Translations under genes and position numbers: made by a program
Notes under the pieces: model-generated
Seen by the model: the letters and a program-made list of their open reading frames with translations, nothing else
What the model was told of the DNA's origin: nothing
The model's database searches: none
Assembly (NCBI GenBank): GCA_023212695.1
Contig: JALCCG010000200.1
Location: forward strand, 1 to 39,218
DNA from: Sporisorium sorghi
Lineage: Eukaryota > Basidiomycota > Ustilaginomycetes > Ustilaginales > Ustilaginaceae
Length of the DNA stretch: 39,218 bases
Direction: 5' to 3'
In this document: positions 10,153-18,276 of the stretch, piece after piece
Layout: the number at the start of each line of letters is the position of its first letter
Position numbering within the stretch: the stretch's first letter is position 1

Positions 10153-11208
10153 CTACAACTCGCCCATCTCCCTCAGCTCCAGAATCTGCTCCGTCTTAGC
10201 CTCGACCTGCTCCCACACCTCGTCGGCACTCTCCCAGTCCGCGCTGATCTCGTAGATGTTCCCCTGATCCCTATACTTCTTCACCAGTGGCTCGAGCCTG
10301 TCGCTATACCGCTTGAACTCATCGACCTTCTTCTTCCTCTCCTTCTCCCCCGTTTCCTTAGGCAGTCGCTTTTCGAAGTCTTTGAGCGGGAGGTCGTAGA
10401 AGGAGAAGCAGAAGATGGGTACGAGCTCTTTCTCAATGCGCTGTGCGTCTTCGAGCGACGTTGGGAAGTTGTCGAGGATGAGCGAGATGCGTTTCCCGCT
10501 GCCAGCGCGGGAGGCGAGGCTGGAGGCGAGCTCCTCTAGCGAAGACGGTGAGACGATGTCGTCCAGCTCCTTGTTGAAACGCTTTATCAGCCGTTTAGCT
10601 TGCGTCGATTTGCCCGAGAGCGACGGGCCGACGAGGCAGAGCAGCGTCACTTCATCCTTCGTATACCTCGGCGTCGCCGTCTCCCTGCTCTCTTGACGTG
10701 CTTCCTCGGCGTGCGTTTCGCCGACGAGCAGGTACGCCGCCCCCGCAACCGCCAGCGCTCCAAACAAGACTTTGCTCGTCGCGCTCGACATGCGCTTGGC
10801 CTGCTGCTTGGTTTCCTCCGCACTGAGCTTTTCGTCCACTTTGCCCTTGACGAATTTCTTGCCCTCCTCCACCAATCTGTCCTTGGCGTCCTGCTTCAGG
10901 TCCCGTGCCGCTGGTGTAGTGGCAAACCCGCGCTGAGAAGTCCACGTCGAGGCGTGCCGCCGCAGCCCCGTGCGCGCCGACGCCGTGCTCCCCGCCAGCA
11001 CCCCAAACGCCTCCGAGAAGCTCCTCCGCGCGGCGTACGCTTCAGCCGAGGCGGGACCGGGCTGCACAAGGTGGTGCGCCGATGTGGTGGGCGAAGACCC
11101 TGACGCTGTGGGTGGCAGCTTGGATGCCAAGCGGGGCACGCGAGACGCTACCCGCTGGTCGCCCAGCCAGCATGCGCGTGTCGCTGTGGTCGAGAAGGAT
11201 CGCTGCAT
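10153..11208 (-). CDS. Membrane-anchored mitochondrial adenylate/UMP-kinase-like P-loop protein
   Basis: A 351-residue protein whose C-terminal half resembles nucleoside monophosphate kinases. A Walker A loop GPSLSGKST lies at residues 194-202, and LILDNFPTSLEDAQ occupies the place of the usual DGFPR...QA motif. The tail after it, with FKRYSDRLEPLVKKYR and a W-rich helix, follows UMP/adenylate kinase order. The NMP-binding STGD-type motif and the arginine of DGFPR are not seen, so activity is uncertain. The N-terminus (MQRSFSTTATRACW...) is rich in Arg/Ser/Thr and free of acids, as in mitochondrial presequences. Residues 147-163 (VLFGALAVAGAAYLLVG) form one membrane helix. The longer open frame to 11412 starts at TTG and is not used. 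A regulatory or structural role is possible. Confidence 0.75.
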   Translation of the reverse strand: MQRSFSTTATRACWLGDQRVASRVPRLASKLPPTASGSSPTTSAHHLVQPGPASAEAYAARRSFSEAFGVLAGSTASARTGLRRHASTWTSQRGFATTPAARDLKQDAKDRLVEEGKKFVKGKVDEKLSAEETKQQAKRMSSATSKVLFGALAVAGAAYLLVGETHAEEARQESRETATPRYTKDEVTLLCLVGPSLSGKSTQAKRLIKRFNKELDDIVSPSSLEELASSLASRAGSGKRISLILDNFPTSLEDAQRIEKELVPIFCFSFYDLPLKDFEKRLPKETGEKERKKKVDEFKRYSDRLEPLVKKYRDQGNIYEISADWESADEVWEQVEAKTEQILELREMGEL

Positions 11209-11618
11209 CGTCACCGTCGAGTGTCGGTCTGATAGAAGCTGCCTGACCACGATGAGAACGGTGATGAAAGCCCGGTTGGCTAAGCTCGTGGAGGCGGGGA
11301 AGCTCTCTTTTTTTTTTTTTTCCTTCGGGAAATTTTTGCCAGCCAAGAAGCTGAGTGATGTCACACCAAGCAAAATTTCTTCTTGAGACTCGGCGCCAGT
11401 TGCGAAAATCAAAGCTTACCCATAGCATACCCGTTGAGCACGTGCGATCATTGCCAAGATGCTGGCACGGAAGTGGGGTATGAACAGACCTGTACTTGCA
11501 TACGAGTGAGGACATGTGAGGATACGAAGAGGGAAAACCGTAGCGAGAAGGGCGTCGAATCTATACGAGCACTAGTCTATCGTCTTGAGAGGAAGGGCTC
11601 TATCGCAGCTCCAGATCT
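11209..11618. other. Intergenic region with T14 tract
   Basis: Contains the promoter of the P-loop kinase-like gene and the 3' end of the cystathionine lyase gene; both lie on the minus strand. A T14 run at 11308-11321 is a poly(dA:dT) element about 100 bases upstream of the kinase-like start. Nothing else stands out. Confidence 0.45.
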
Positions 11619-12908
11619 TCAAAGACCAGCAGCCTTCAAGCCCTGCTCGAGATCCTGAATGAGATCGGCAGTCTCCTCAATACCAACACTGACGCGGATG
11701 AGGTTGTGGCCGATGCCAATCTTGATTCGATCCTCGAGCGCGACTGAGCCGTGCGTCATCTTGGAGGGCAGCTCGATGAGGCTCTCGACGCCACCGAGCG
11801 ATTCGGCGAGCGTAAACACGTTGAGGTTCGAAAGCAGCTTGTCGGCGGGTGCATCGTCGGCAGGATCCGACTTGATGCGGAACGAGATCATGCCGCCGTA
11901 CGCAAACGCGCCGTTTGAGGCAGTTGGACCCGCAGCGGCGGCGCGCTTCGAGATCTGTCGTCGTGCCACCTCGTGACCGGGGTGCGAGGGGAGACCGGGG
12001 TAGATCACAGTCTCAACGCTAGGGTGTGCCTCGAGGAACTGCGCAATGGCCAGAGCAGACTCGCCGTGCGCCTTCATGCGCAGCGCCAACGTCTTGAGCC
12101 CACGCAGAGCGAGCCAGCAGTCGAAGGGTGATGGGATGGCCCCGATGCTGTTCTGCAGGAAAGCCAGACGATCCGCCCACGTCTCGTCGTTGGTGACAGC
12201 CGCACCCATGACGACGTCGCTGTGGCCGTTGAGGTACTTGGTGACGCTGTGCATCACCAGGTCGGCACCGTGCGCGAGCGGGTTCTGGAACCACGGGCTC
12301 ATAAATGTGTTGTCCACGACAATCTTGATGTCCTTGCTGGCGTTGGGGTGGTTTCGCACGAGCTTGACGATAAGCGGGATGTCGATGACACGGAGGGTGG
12401 GGTTGGTGGGCGTCTCGATCCACACGAGCGACGTCTCCTTGCGAATGGCGGCGTTGACGTGCTCGCTCACCTCAGCCTCGGGACCGTCCATCTCGACAAA
12501 GCTGGTCTGGATACCCTGCGATACAGTGGCAACTTTGGTGAAGTAGCGGTAGGTGCCGCCATAGACGTCATTGACGCTGACAATGTGCGAGCCAGACGGC
12601 ATCGAGTTGAGCACGGTAGCAGTGACAGCCGAACCAGATGAGAAGGCGAGACCGCGGCTGCCGCCTTCGAGAGCAGCGAGGGCACGCTCGAAGGAATCAC
12701 GGTTAGGGTTTCCAGATCGCGAGTATTCGTATCCCTTGTGGTTGCCGATGCCATCCTGGGCAAAGGTGGAGCTGAGGCTGATGGGAGGGATCACAGCGCC
12801 CGTAGCTGCATTGGGCTCCGAGCCGACGTGGATAGCCTTTGTGGAGAAGCCGATGGACGAGGCGTGGCCGTTGCCGCTCGAGGCGCCGTTGGAGGTTGAG
12901 ACCGTCAT
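11619..12908 (-). CDS. CYS3: Cystathionine gamma-lyase (PLP enzyme of transsulfuration)
   Basis: A 429-residue PLP-dependent enzyme that splits cystathionine into cysteine, 2-oxobutyrate and ammonia, the last step of reverse transsulfuration. It follows yeast Cys3 closely: GFSTKAIHVGSEP, PPISLSSTFAQ, YEYSRSGNPNR, ALEGGSRGLAFSSGSAVTAT, the PLP aspartate in VVDNTF, and the PLP lysine K224 in HSVTKYLNGHSD. The C-terminus carries TLAESLGGVESLIELP and RVSVGIEE. It is about 30 residues longer than yeast Cys3, from a Ser/Gly-rich N-terminus and a small Ala-rich insert near AAAAGPTASNG. Cystathionine gamma-synthase is the nearest alternative, but the match to the lyase is better. The frame extends upstream to a TTG at 13157; the ATG at 12908 is the supportable start. 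Confidence 0.93.
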   Translation of the reverse strand: MTVSTSNGASSGNGHASSIGFSTKAIHVGSEPNAATGAVIPPISLSSTFAQDGIGNHKGYEYSRSGNPNRDSFERALAALEGGSRGLAFSSGSAVTATVLNSMPSGSHIVSVNDVYGGTYRYFTKVATVSQGIQTSFVEMDGPEAEVSEHVNAAIRKETSLVWIETPTNPTLRVIDIPLIVKLVRNHPNASKDIKIVVDNTFMSPWFQNPLAHGADLVMHSVTKYLNGHSDVVMGAAVTNDETWADRLAFLQNSIGAIPSPFDCWLALRGLKTLALRMKAHGESALAIAQFLEAHPSVETVIYPGLPSHPGHEVARRQISKRAAAAGPTASNGAFAYGGMISFRIKSDPADDAPADKLLSNLNVFTLAESLGGVESLIELPSKMTHGSVALEDRIKIGIGHNLIRVSVGIEETADLIQDLEQGLKAAGL

Positions 12909-15805
12909 CTTGCTCGACAGTAACTTGGAGGGGTATCTTCGTGGGTAGTGGTGGTTGAGAGAAGAGAAGAGTTCCTCGTCGACCTGCTTGCTGTTTTGTT
13001 GGAGTGGGCCTGTTGTTTGCTCTTTGCAGACGTCGCTTGTGGAGACCCTTTCCACCGCCACGTTGTAAAACCCACCGATAGCTCCTGGCGGTGTCTGCAC
13101 AACGAGCGCTATTGTTTCTGGACAGCTGCGGCGAACTTTGAGGCCGAAATCACGCAAGAGCTGCGGAATCGGAATTCGTCTTGGTCTTGTGTTCTTCTTC
13201 TCGCTCAGCAGAGCGTCGTAGGCGGCGGCTAGCGAGGCTGCAAAGCAACCTTTTTTTTTTTTTGCCGTGGCAGAACACGACAGGGTCTGCCAAAAAAAAA
13301 AAAAATCAAAAAATCGATCGGACTTTAGCTGCCTACCCGGAAAAAGGCGCCTTCGCGACCGTTTGGACCGTGTCGACTGTGGAAACAGCGCCGGTCAATT
13401 CACCGCCGCTTTCTTGATGCTTTGCTTACTCCAATCGCAGCAAGGACACCTTGTTGGCACTGCACAGCTGTATCTCGATCAGATCCCCAAGTGGACAACG
13501 GTTGTCGAGTGTTACGGCGGGACGTTCATCTGGAGTTGTGGGTCGAGATGGCGTGCTTCGATGTGCGTCGAAATCGAAGGTCGCAATTCCAAACAATCAA
13601 AAAAGAAAATCGAAAAAAGCAGGCCGAAAAAGGGGGACACAAAAATGTCAAAAAAAAAAGTGGATCTGGGATCGTGGCAGCTCGCTGAAGAGATCGCCGA
13701 TCTGAGTCGCCTCGACGTGCAGTGCCAGCGAGACACAGCCGCACGAGGCAGCCTCGACATTGTCTCCATACCAGCCTAGAGGCAACCTGAACATCGCCGG
13801 CAGCCGACTGGCTCGGAAGCATGCTTCTCGAAGCGAGCGACGCTGACCAGGCTCAACACAATACTGAAAACGTTCGTGAGTCACCGACATCAGACCAAGT
13901 TACCGAGGCCTAATAGGGACTGACGGAGCGCACTCAAGGCATTTTGATCGAGATCAACATCGACGTCACTCGGCGACCGAATGGATCTACAGTGACAAGG
14001 ATAGCATGCTGGCAGGCGATCGGCCACAGCTGTACTGTAAATTCAAGTTACGGTAAAGTCGCCGTCGCCGTCGTCGTCGATTGAGCTAAAGTTAGCAGGC
14101 ATGCGGCTGCAGAGCGGCTCGTCACAAGTCACACGGCAGTCACGTTGTCCTGTCGCCTAAGCGAGTTGTCCGTCCTTTGTGAGCTGTCAGTAAAGAGACC
14201 AGGCAGACCGTTCCATAAGATCACAGTTCGTTGAGCTTCGCACTCGGACCCGCATTTGCCGGCCCCGCGCTTCTCGTAGGGGTCTGTAGATCCGTGTGGT
14301 ACACCAAACAGCGCCGGCGCCATAGCCCTTTGATGGGTCTGAGCTGGCGAGGTACTCAATGAAGCTTCTCTGTTGCTCTCCCTTGCCAGGCCAATGCAGG
14401 CCCGAGCCCTGGCGCCACCAGCTGCGAGCAAGACCCACTCTGCCTGCTGCAGGACAAACGGTCAGGAGGCGTGTTGTGACGACGAAAAGCTGACCCGAGC
14501 TGCATATGCACATTGACGAGGTCTAGAGCCGGAAGACCGCGGTTTGTTGACAATGAGCAGCTCCAACAACAGGTCGCTTGCAGCTGCAAGAAATCGCCAG
14601 ACGAACAAAGCAACTCCGTTCTGCCGTCGAAGCAATTGACCGCCCTGACGAGGCTCTAGCAACGGCGCTTGGCCAGGAACCCCCAATACTATTTCATGAG
14701 CAGTGGAGGTGGGCGGAAGAAAGGAAAGATGTCCTCAAGGATTTCCGCCGGTCAACATCCGCAGTCGCAGAGAGAGAGAGAGACAGAGGCGAGCAAAAAT
14801 CAACAAGATTCACCTCAACGAAGAGGTGGGAGGAGCAACAAAGGAGTTGAATGCAAGAAGAAAAGAAGAGCTTTTCCATTCAGACATGATCTGCACGCTG
14901 CAGGCTGCTTTCGAATTTCCTCGCTTAGAAAAAAAAAACAGACAGCTTCATCGCCGAGAAATGCGAGCCACAGTGAGCTAGTGCCGCCAGTTAGAAGTGT
15001 TGTTCTCTCCTCTCCTCCCGTCTGCTGACATTTGGGGTTTTGAGTCGCGCGTTTGCTCTGGCGCGCTGCCTGAAAAATCAACACGCACACACACGCGCTC
15101 TGCGCAGTGCAAAACTCAACCCCCCCCCCCCTCTTTTTTTGCCTTAACGTGCGCAGGTCGAGAGCCTCGGGGCATCTCCTCGACTTGTCTTGGCTGTGAT
15201 CTGCCACTTGCAGCTTCTCTCCTCTTGCCTTGCGCTGTCAGTCCACCTGACTGCTGATCTTGCCATGCAAACGTTCAACTCCGCCGGTTGCCCTCCCTCG
15301 CTCGCCTCGCCTCGCTTGGTGTTTTCCCCTTCGCACCTCTTGTTTCGTGGTGGCGCTGAGAGTGTGTTGCTCTTGAGCGCAGCCCTTCCCGCTCTCCATT
15401 CCCGTCTGCTGGCGTCGCCTGCCATGCCCCTCGCCTGGGGATCGACACCCTCACCCTCATTTTTTCCCTTCGATGCGCGCGCATTGCCTTTTTCGACTGA
15501 GCTTCTCTTCGAGTCTCGACTGTGAGGGTGTTGTTGCCTCGTTCGCCTGCGCTTCTCGCCTTGCCCCGGAAACCCTTCAAAAGGATTGCCTCGTTTGAAC
15601 CCCTCGCCCACTCTTCCTTCTCCCAATCCATCTTTCTCTCTTTCTCTTTCTACCACCATCACCATCTCTCCCCGTCCCATTCTCCACCACTACTCCCCTT
15701 CCCCCTTGCCCAACAGTCTCGTCCTTTTAACTCTACCGAGACTCTTCACATTCTTTTGACATTTCCTCCCTCATCCATCGTCGCAGTTTGAACTTTTCAT
15801 CAGCC
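12909..15805. other. Gene-poor 2.9 kb intergenic block
   Basis: The longest gap in the window, between divergent genes. It holds a T13/A14 inverted repeat at 13251-13305, a C12 run at 15120-15131, a short GA run near 14772, and a strongly pyrimidine-rich stretch from about 15590 to 15790 that probably is the leader of the secreted-protein gene. Reading frames of up to 178 codons exist on the minus strand at 15144-15680, but they are the low-complexity complement of CT-rich sequence. I recognise no gene. A long non-coding transcript or an extended promoter is possible. Confidence 0.55.
13251..13305. repeat. Inverted repeat with poly-T and poly-A arms
   Basis: T13 (13251-13263), spacer GCCGT, GGCAGA (13269-13274), an 11-base loop, TCTGCC (13286-13291) and A14 (13292-13305). 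The inner six bases and the outer T/A runs are all complementary, so either strand could form a long hairpin with one five-base bulge. It lies about 340 bases upstream of the cystathionine lyase ATG. Confidence 0.85.
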
Positions 15806-16678
15806 ATGTTCGCCAAGTCTGTCTTCGTCGCCCTCGTTGCCGGTGTCCTCGGCGTCACCGCCGCCTATGACCCTGCCCACATGCCTGCCAAGACCGACGC
15901 CAAGGGCGGTCAGACCGGCTACAACGACTGCCAGCAGCGCTACGGTGCCACCAACCCCAAAGCCAAGTGCCAGAACATCTTCATCAACTCGGTCAAGGAC
16001 TTCTGTCTCTGGGGTCCTCCTCTCACCACCAACTCCGACACTGTTGGTGACCTCGAGGCCGTCATGGTTTCTTACTGCATGAAGTCTGGCTACGGTACCC
16101 GTCTCATCCCCGACGGCACCATCCACGGCGCCCACTTCCTCAAGACCCCCTCGTTCGTTCAGATCACCGGTACCGGTGACTTCACCAAGATCCACATTCG
16201 CGCGTACGACGAGGGTGGAGAGCTCGACCCTCACGGTGCCACTGGCTCCGGCAACCCTGTCGGTGGCCAGGTCTTCACCCGCGCCTTCACGGGCAACTGG
16301 GAGCAGCTTCCCGAGTGGCAGAACTTCATGTCGGCTACCGAGTACTGCTTCCGTGCCTGCCGTGCCGGTCCTTGGGCCAAGGAGTGGTGCCCTCACATCT
16401 ACGACGTTATGGGTTGCATGTGGAACGAGCCCGCCAACTACGACCGTGGTGTCTTTGAGCAGTGCGACGGTACCGAGGGTCAGTGGCCCGGTGTCTACTC
16501 GGGCTCCACCTGGTACCAGGGTGTCAGGCCCACGCCTGCTGCTCAGCCCGCTGGTAAGAGCTCCAACTGCCGATACTACCCTTCGATCTCGAACGGCCCC
16601 GCGATCAAGACCCCCTCGAAGCGATCCGTCATGGCGACCCAGGTCAAGCGTTCGCCCGAGTGGGAGGACGAGCCTTAA
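15806..16678 (+). CDS. Secreted cysteine-rich protein, basidiomycete 'macrophage-activating glycoprotein'-like
   Basis: A 290-residue secreted protein. The first 20 residues (MFAKSVFVALVAGVLGVTAA) form a clear signal peptide with a cleavage site before YDPAHM. The mature part has many cysteines and segments I associate with the basidiomycete family annotated as macrophage-activating glycoprotein: DFCLWGPP, VSYCMKSGYGTRLIPDGTI, a GAHFLKTPSFVQITG stretch, and DVMGCMWNEPANYD. Molecular function is unknown to me; a cell-surface or extracellular role is inferred. The C-terminal 20 residues contain two dibasic KR sites (272-273 and 281-282) and no GPI-type hydrophobic tail. The frame upstream starts at TTG 15788; ATG 15806 is used. 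Codon choice is strongly C-ending and the leader CT-rich, which suggests high expression. Confidence 0.82.
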   Translation: MFAKSVFVALVAGVLGVTAAYDPAHMPAKTDAKGGQTGYNDCQQRYGATNPKAKCQNIFINSVKDFCLWGPPLTTNSDTVGDLEAVMVSYCMKSGYGTRLIPDGTIHGAHFLKTPSFVQITGTGDFTKIHIRAYDEGGELDPHGATGSGNPVGGQVFTRAFTGNWEQLPEWQNFMSATEYCFRACRAGPWAKEWCPHIYDVMGCMWNEPANYDRGVFEQCDGTEGQWPGVYSGSTWYQGVRPTPAAQPAGKSSNCRYYPSISNGPAIKTPSKRSVMATQVKRSPEWEDEP

Positions 16679-17247
16679 GTGGCTCTCTCTCTCTCTACAC
16701 GCTACGTACCGACTCGATCTTGTCGCTACTTCCAGAGTTGAGCGCAGATCCTCTTCATCATCATGTCCATAGTCACTCCCCCATCCTAAACAAGAGAAGC
16801 TTTAGTGCTCTCCCCGGACGTCCTCTTTCGGTCGTCTTCAGGATGATGATCTCTAAACTTTTGCTGCTTGTTCTTGTTGATGTGTGTCGTGACCTCTCCG
16901 TCGTAGCCACTCGGTGCTTCTCTATGCCATGTCGTTCTTCATGCTCTCGTGTTGATCGTCGTCCCTATGCTCGTTCCAGGTCGTGTCTCATCTCGCATTC
17001 TGTCCCTGCAATAAGTCGTTTTCACATCTTCATCTCGTTGTTTGCAAGTGAGTCTGAGATTGTCGTTTGACAGCGAGATCAAGGGAGAGAAGGAGGTGCG
17101 TGGTCGATGGTGCCGATGAAGACGGCCAGAGTCGAGCTGAGCCGCGCTGATCGAGATCGGGCGTGGATCGGGTACTTGCAAATGAGCTTTTCGCGCACGC
17201 CTCGACTCCACTTTTGCTGATTCCAGATTGACCCGCGCGCGTCTCAG
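16679..17247. other. Intergenic region
   Basis: About 570 bases holding the 3' end of the secreted-protein gene and the promoter of the DUF427 gene. Only short overlapping frames are present. No RNA gene or repeat was recognised. Confidence 0.45.
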
Positions 17248-18037
17248 ATGAATGTGAGTTCCGCAACTGCTACGCCAAGCCTATCCAACTTACCATCATC
17301 ATCACCAACCAATCGACTCATCCCGAGCGATCCGCACCACTACACACGCTCGCCTGTCATGCCTCCGCGGCCAAAGGAAAATGTCTGGAACTATCCCAGA
17401 CCACCCGCACTCCAGCCGACCTCAGCCAGGCTTCGGGTGATCTGGGTCACTCCTTCAAAGCAAGAGCTCGTCATCGCCGAAACAACGCAGGGCTATCGTG
17501 TTCTCGAGACTTCCCATCCTCCCACCTACTACTTCCCACCCAGCAGCGTCAAGATGGACCTCATCAAGCCTTCCAAAGCCAGACGCACCATGTGCGAGTG
17601 GAAGGGCATGGCAGCTTACCACGACCTCCAGTTTAGCAAGGATCAGGGTCCTGTCGTCACTGGCCGCATCTGGTCTTACCCGCAACCCACGCCTGGATTC
17701 TCCTCGATCAAGGACTATCTCTGCTTCTACGCTTCCAGCCAGACCGATCCTGAGCACCTTGGACAGTGGAAATGCGTAAGTATCACCCGCCAAGCAACAA
17801 GGCTGCTCAGCGATCAGCACAAATGCTCACAACTATCCCTTTTCATTGCTGCCTCACTCTTGCAGATGGTCGACGACGACGAGGTCACGGCTCAAGAAGG
17901 CGATTTCTGTAAGTGACCTCGACCTCACTTGCAACTCAGCCATCGCTCATCGACTGACCCTTGCACTTCTTGACTTGCAATAGACGGCTCGTGGATCACG
18001 CCCGAGATCACTGGCGGCGATCGAGGTTTTAAAGGAG
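17248..18037 (+). CDS. DUF427-domain protein, three exons, 3' end unresolved
   Basis: Exons 17248-17775, 17866-17908 and 17984-18037 are joined over GTAAGT introns of 90 and 75 bases. The protein shows the fungal DUF427 pattern: WNYPRPPALQPTSARLRVIW, YRVLETSHPPTYYFPP, a CEWKGMAAYHD segment, GRIWSYPQPTPGF, IKDYLCFYAS, then WKCMVDDDEVTAQEGDFYGSWITPE across the splices. The ATG at 17248 is the longest start; the ATG at 17359 (MPPRPKENVWNYPRPP) fits the domain border better. Function of the family is not established. Exon 3 ends in phase 1 at a strong GTAAGT. The usual family ending after KGAP is not found nearby. Possible continuations are a short exon after AG 18102, which stops at once, or an in-phase jump to 18320 inside Dcp2. 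Confidence 0.8.
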
Positions 18038-18276
18038 GTAAGTCACAGTCTCTCGATCGGCAACAACATCTGGACATCATCACCTCGGCATGGGCGATGG
18101 AGACTCTTAGTAGCAAAAGGGTAAGCACAGGCCAGTGCTTTGCATCCTCGTGTTGATCTTTCATTTCTCTGCGGCGCGTCCATACCGTGCATCCTTGCCG
18201 TCTGGGTCGCTTTGCCTACTTTTGAAGCCTTCCTTTTGCATTCTTGATCGTGATCCGCTAAAGTGCATACGCAGAG

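Noticed and set aside
12909..13157. 83-codon upstream extension of the cystathionine lyase frame
   Set aside because: It contains no ATG (it opens with TTG) and nothing like a presequence or known domain, so it is probably leader sequence that happens to lack stops.
15144..15680. 178-codon minus-strand frame in the long intergenic block
   Set aside because: It is the Arg/Glu/Gly-rich complement of a CT-rich leader, with no conserved features.
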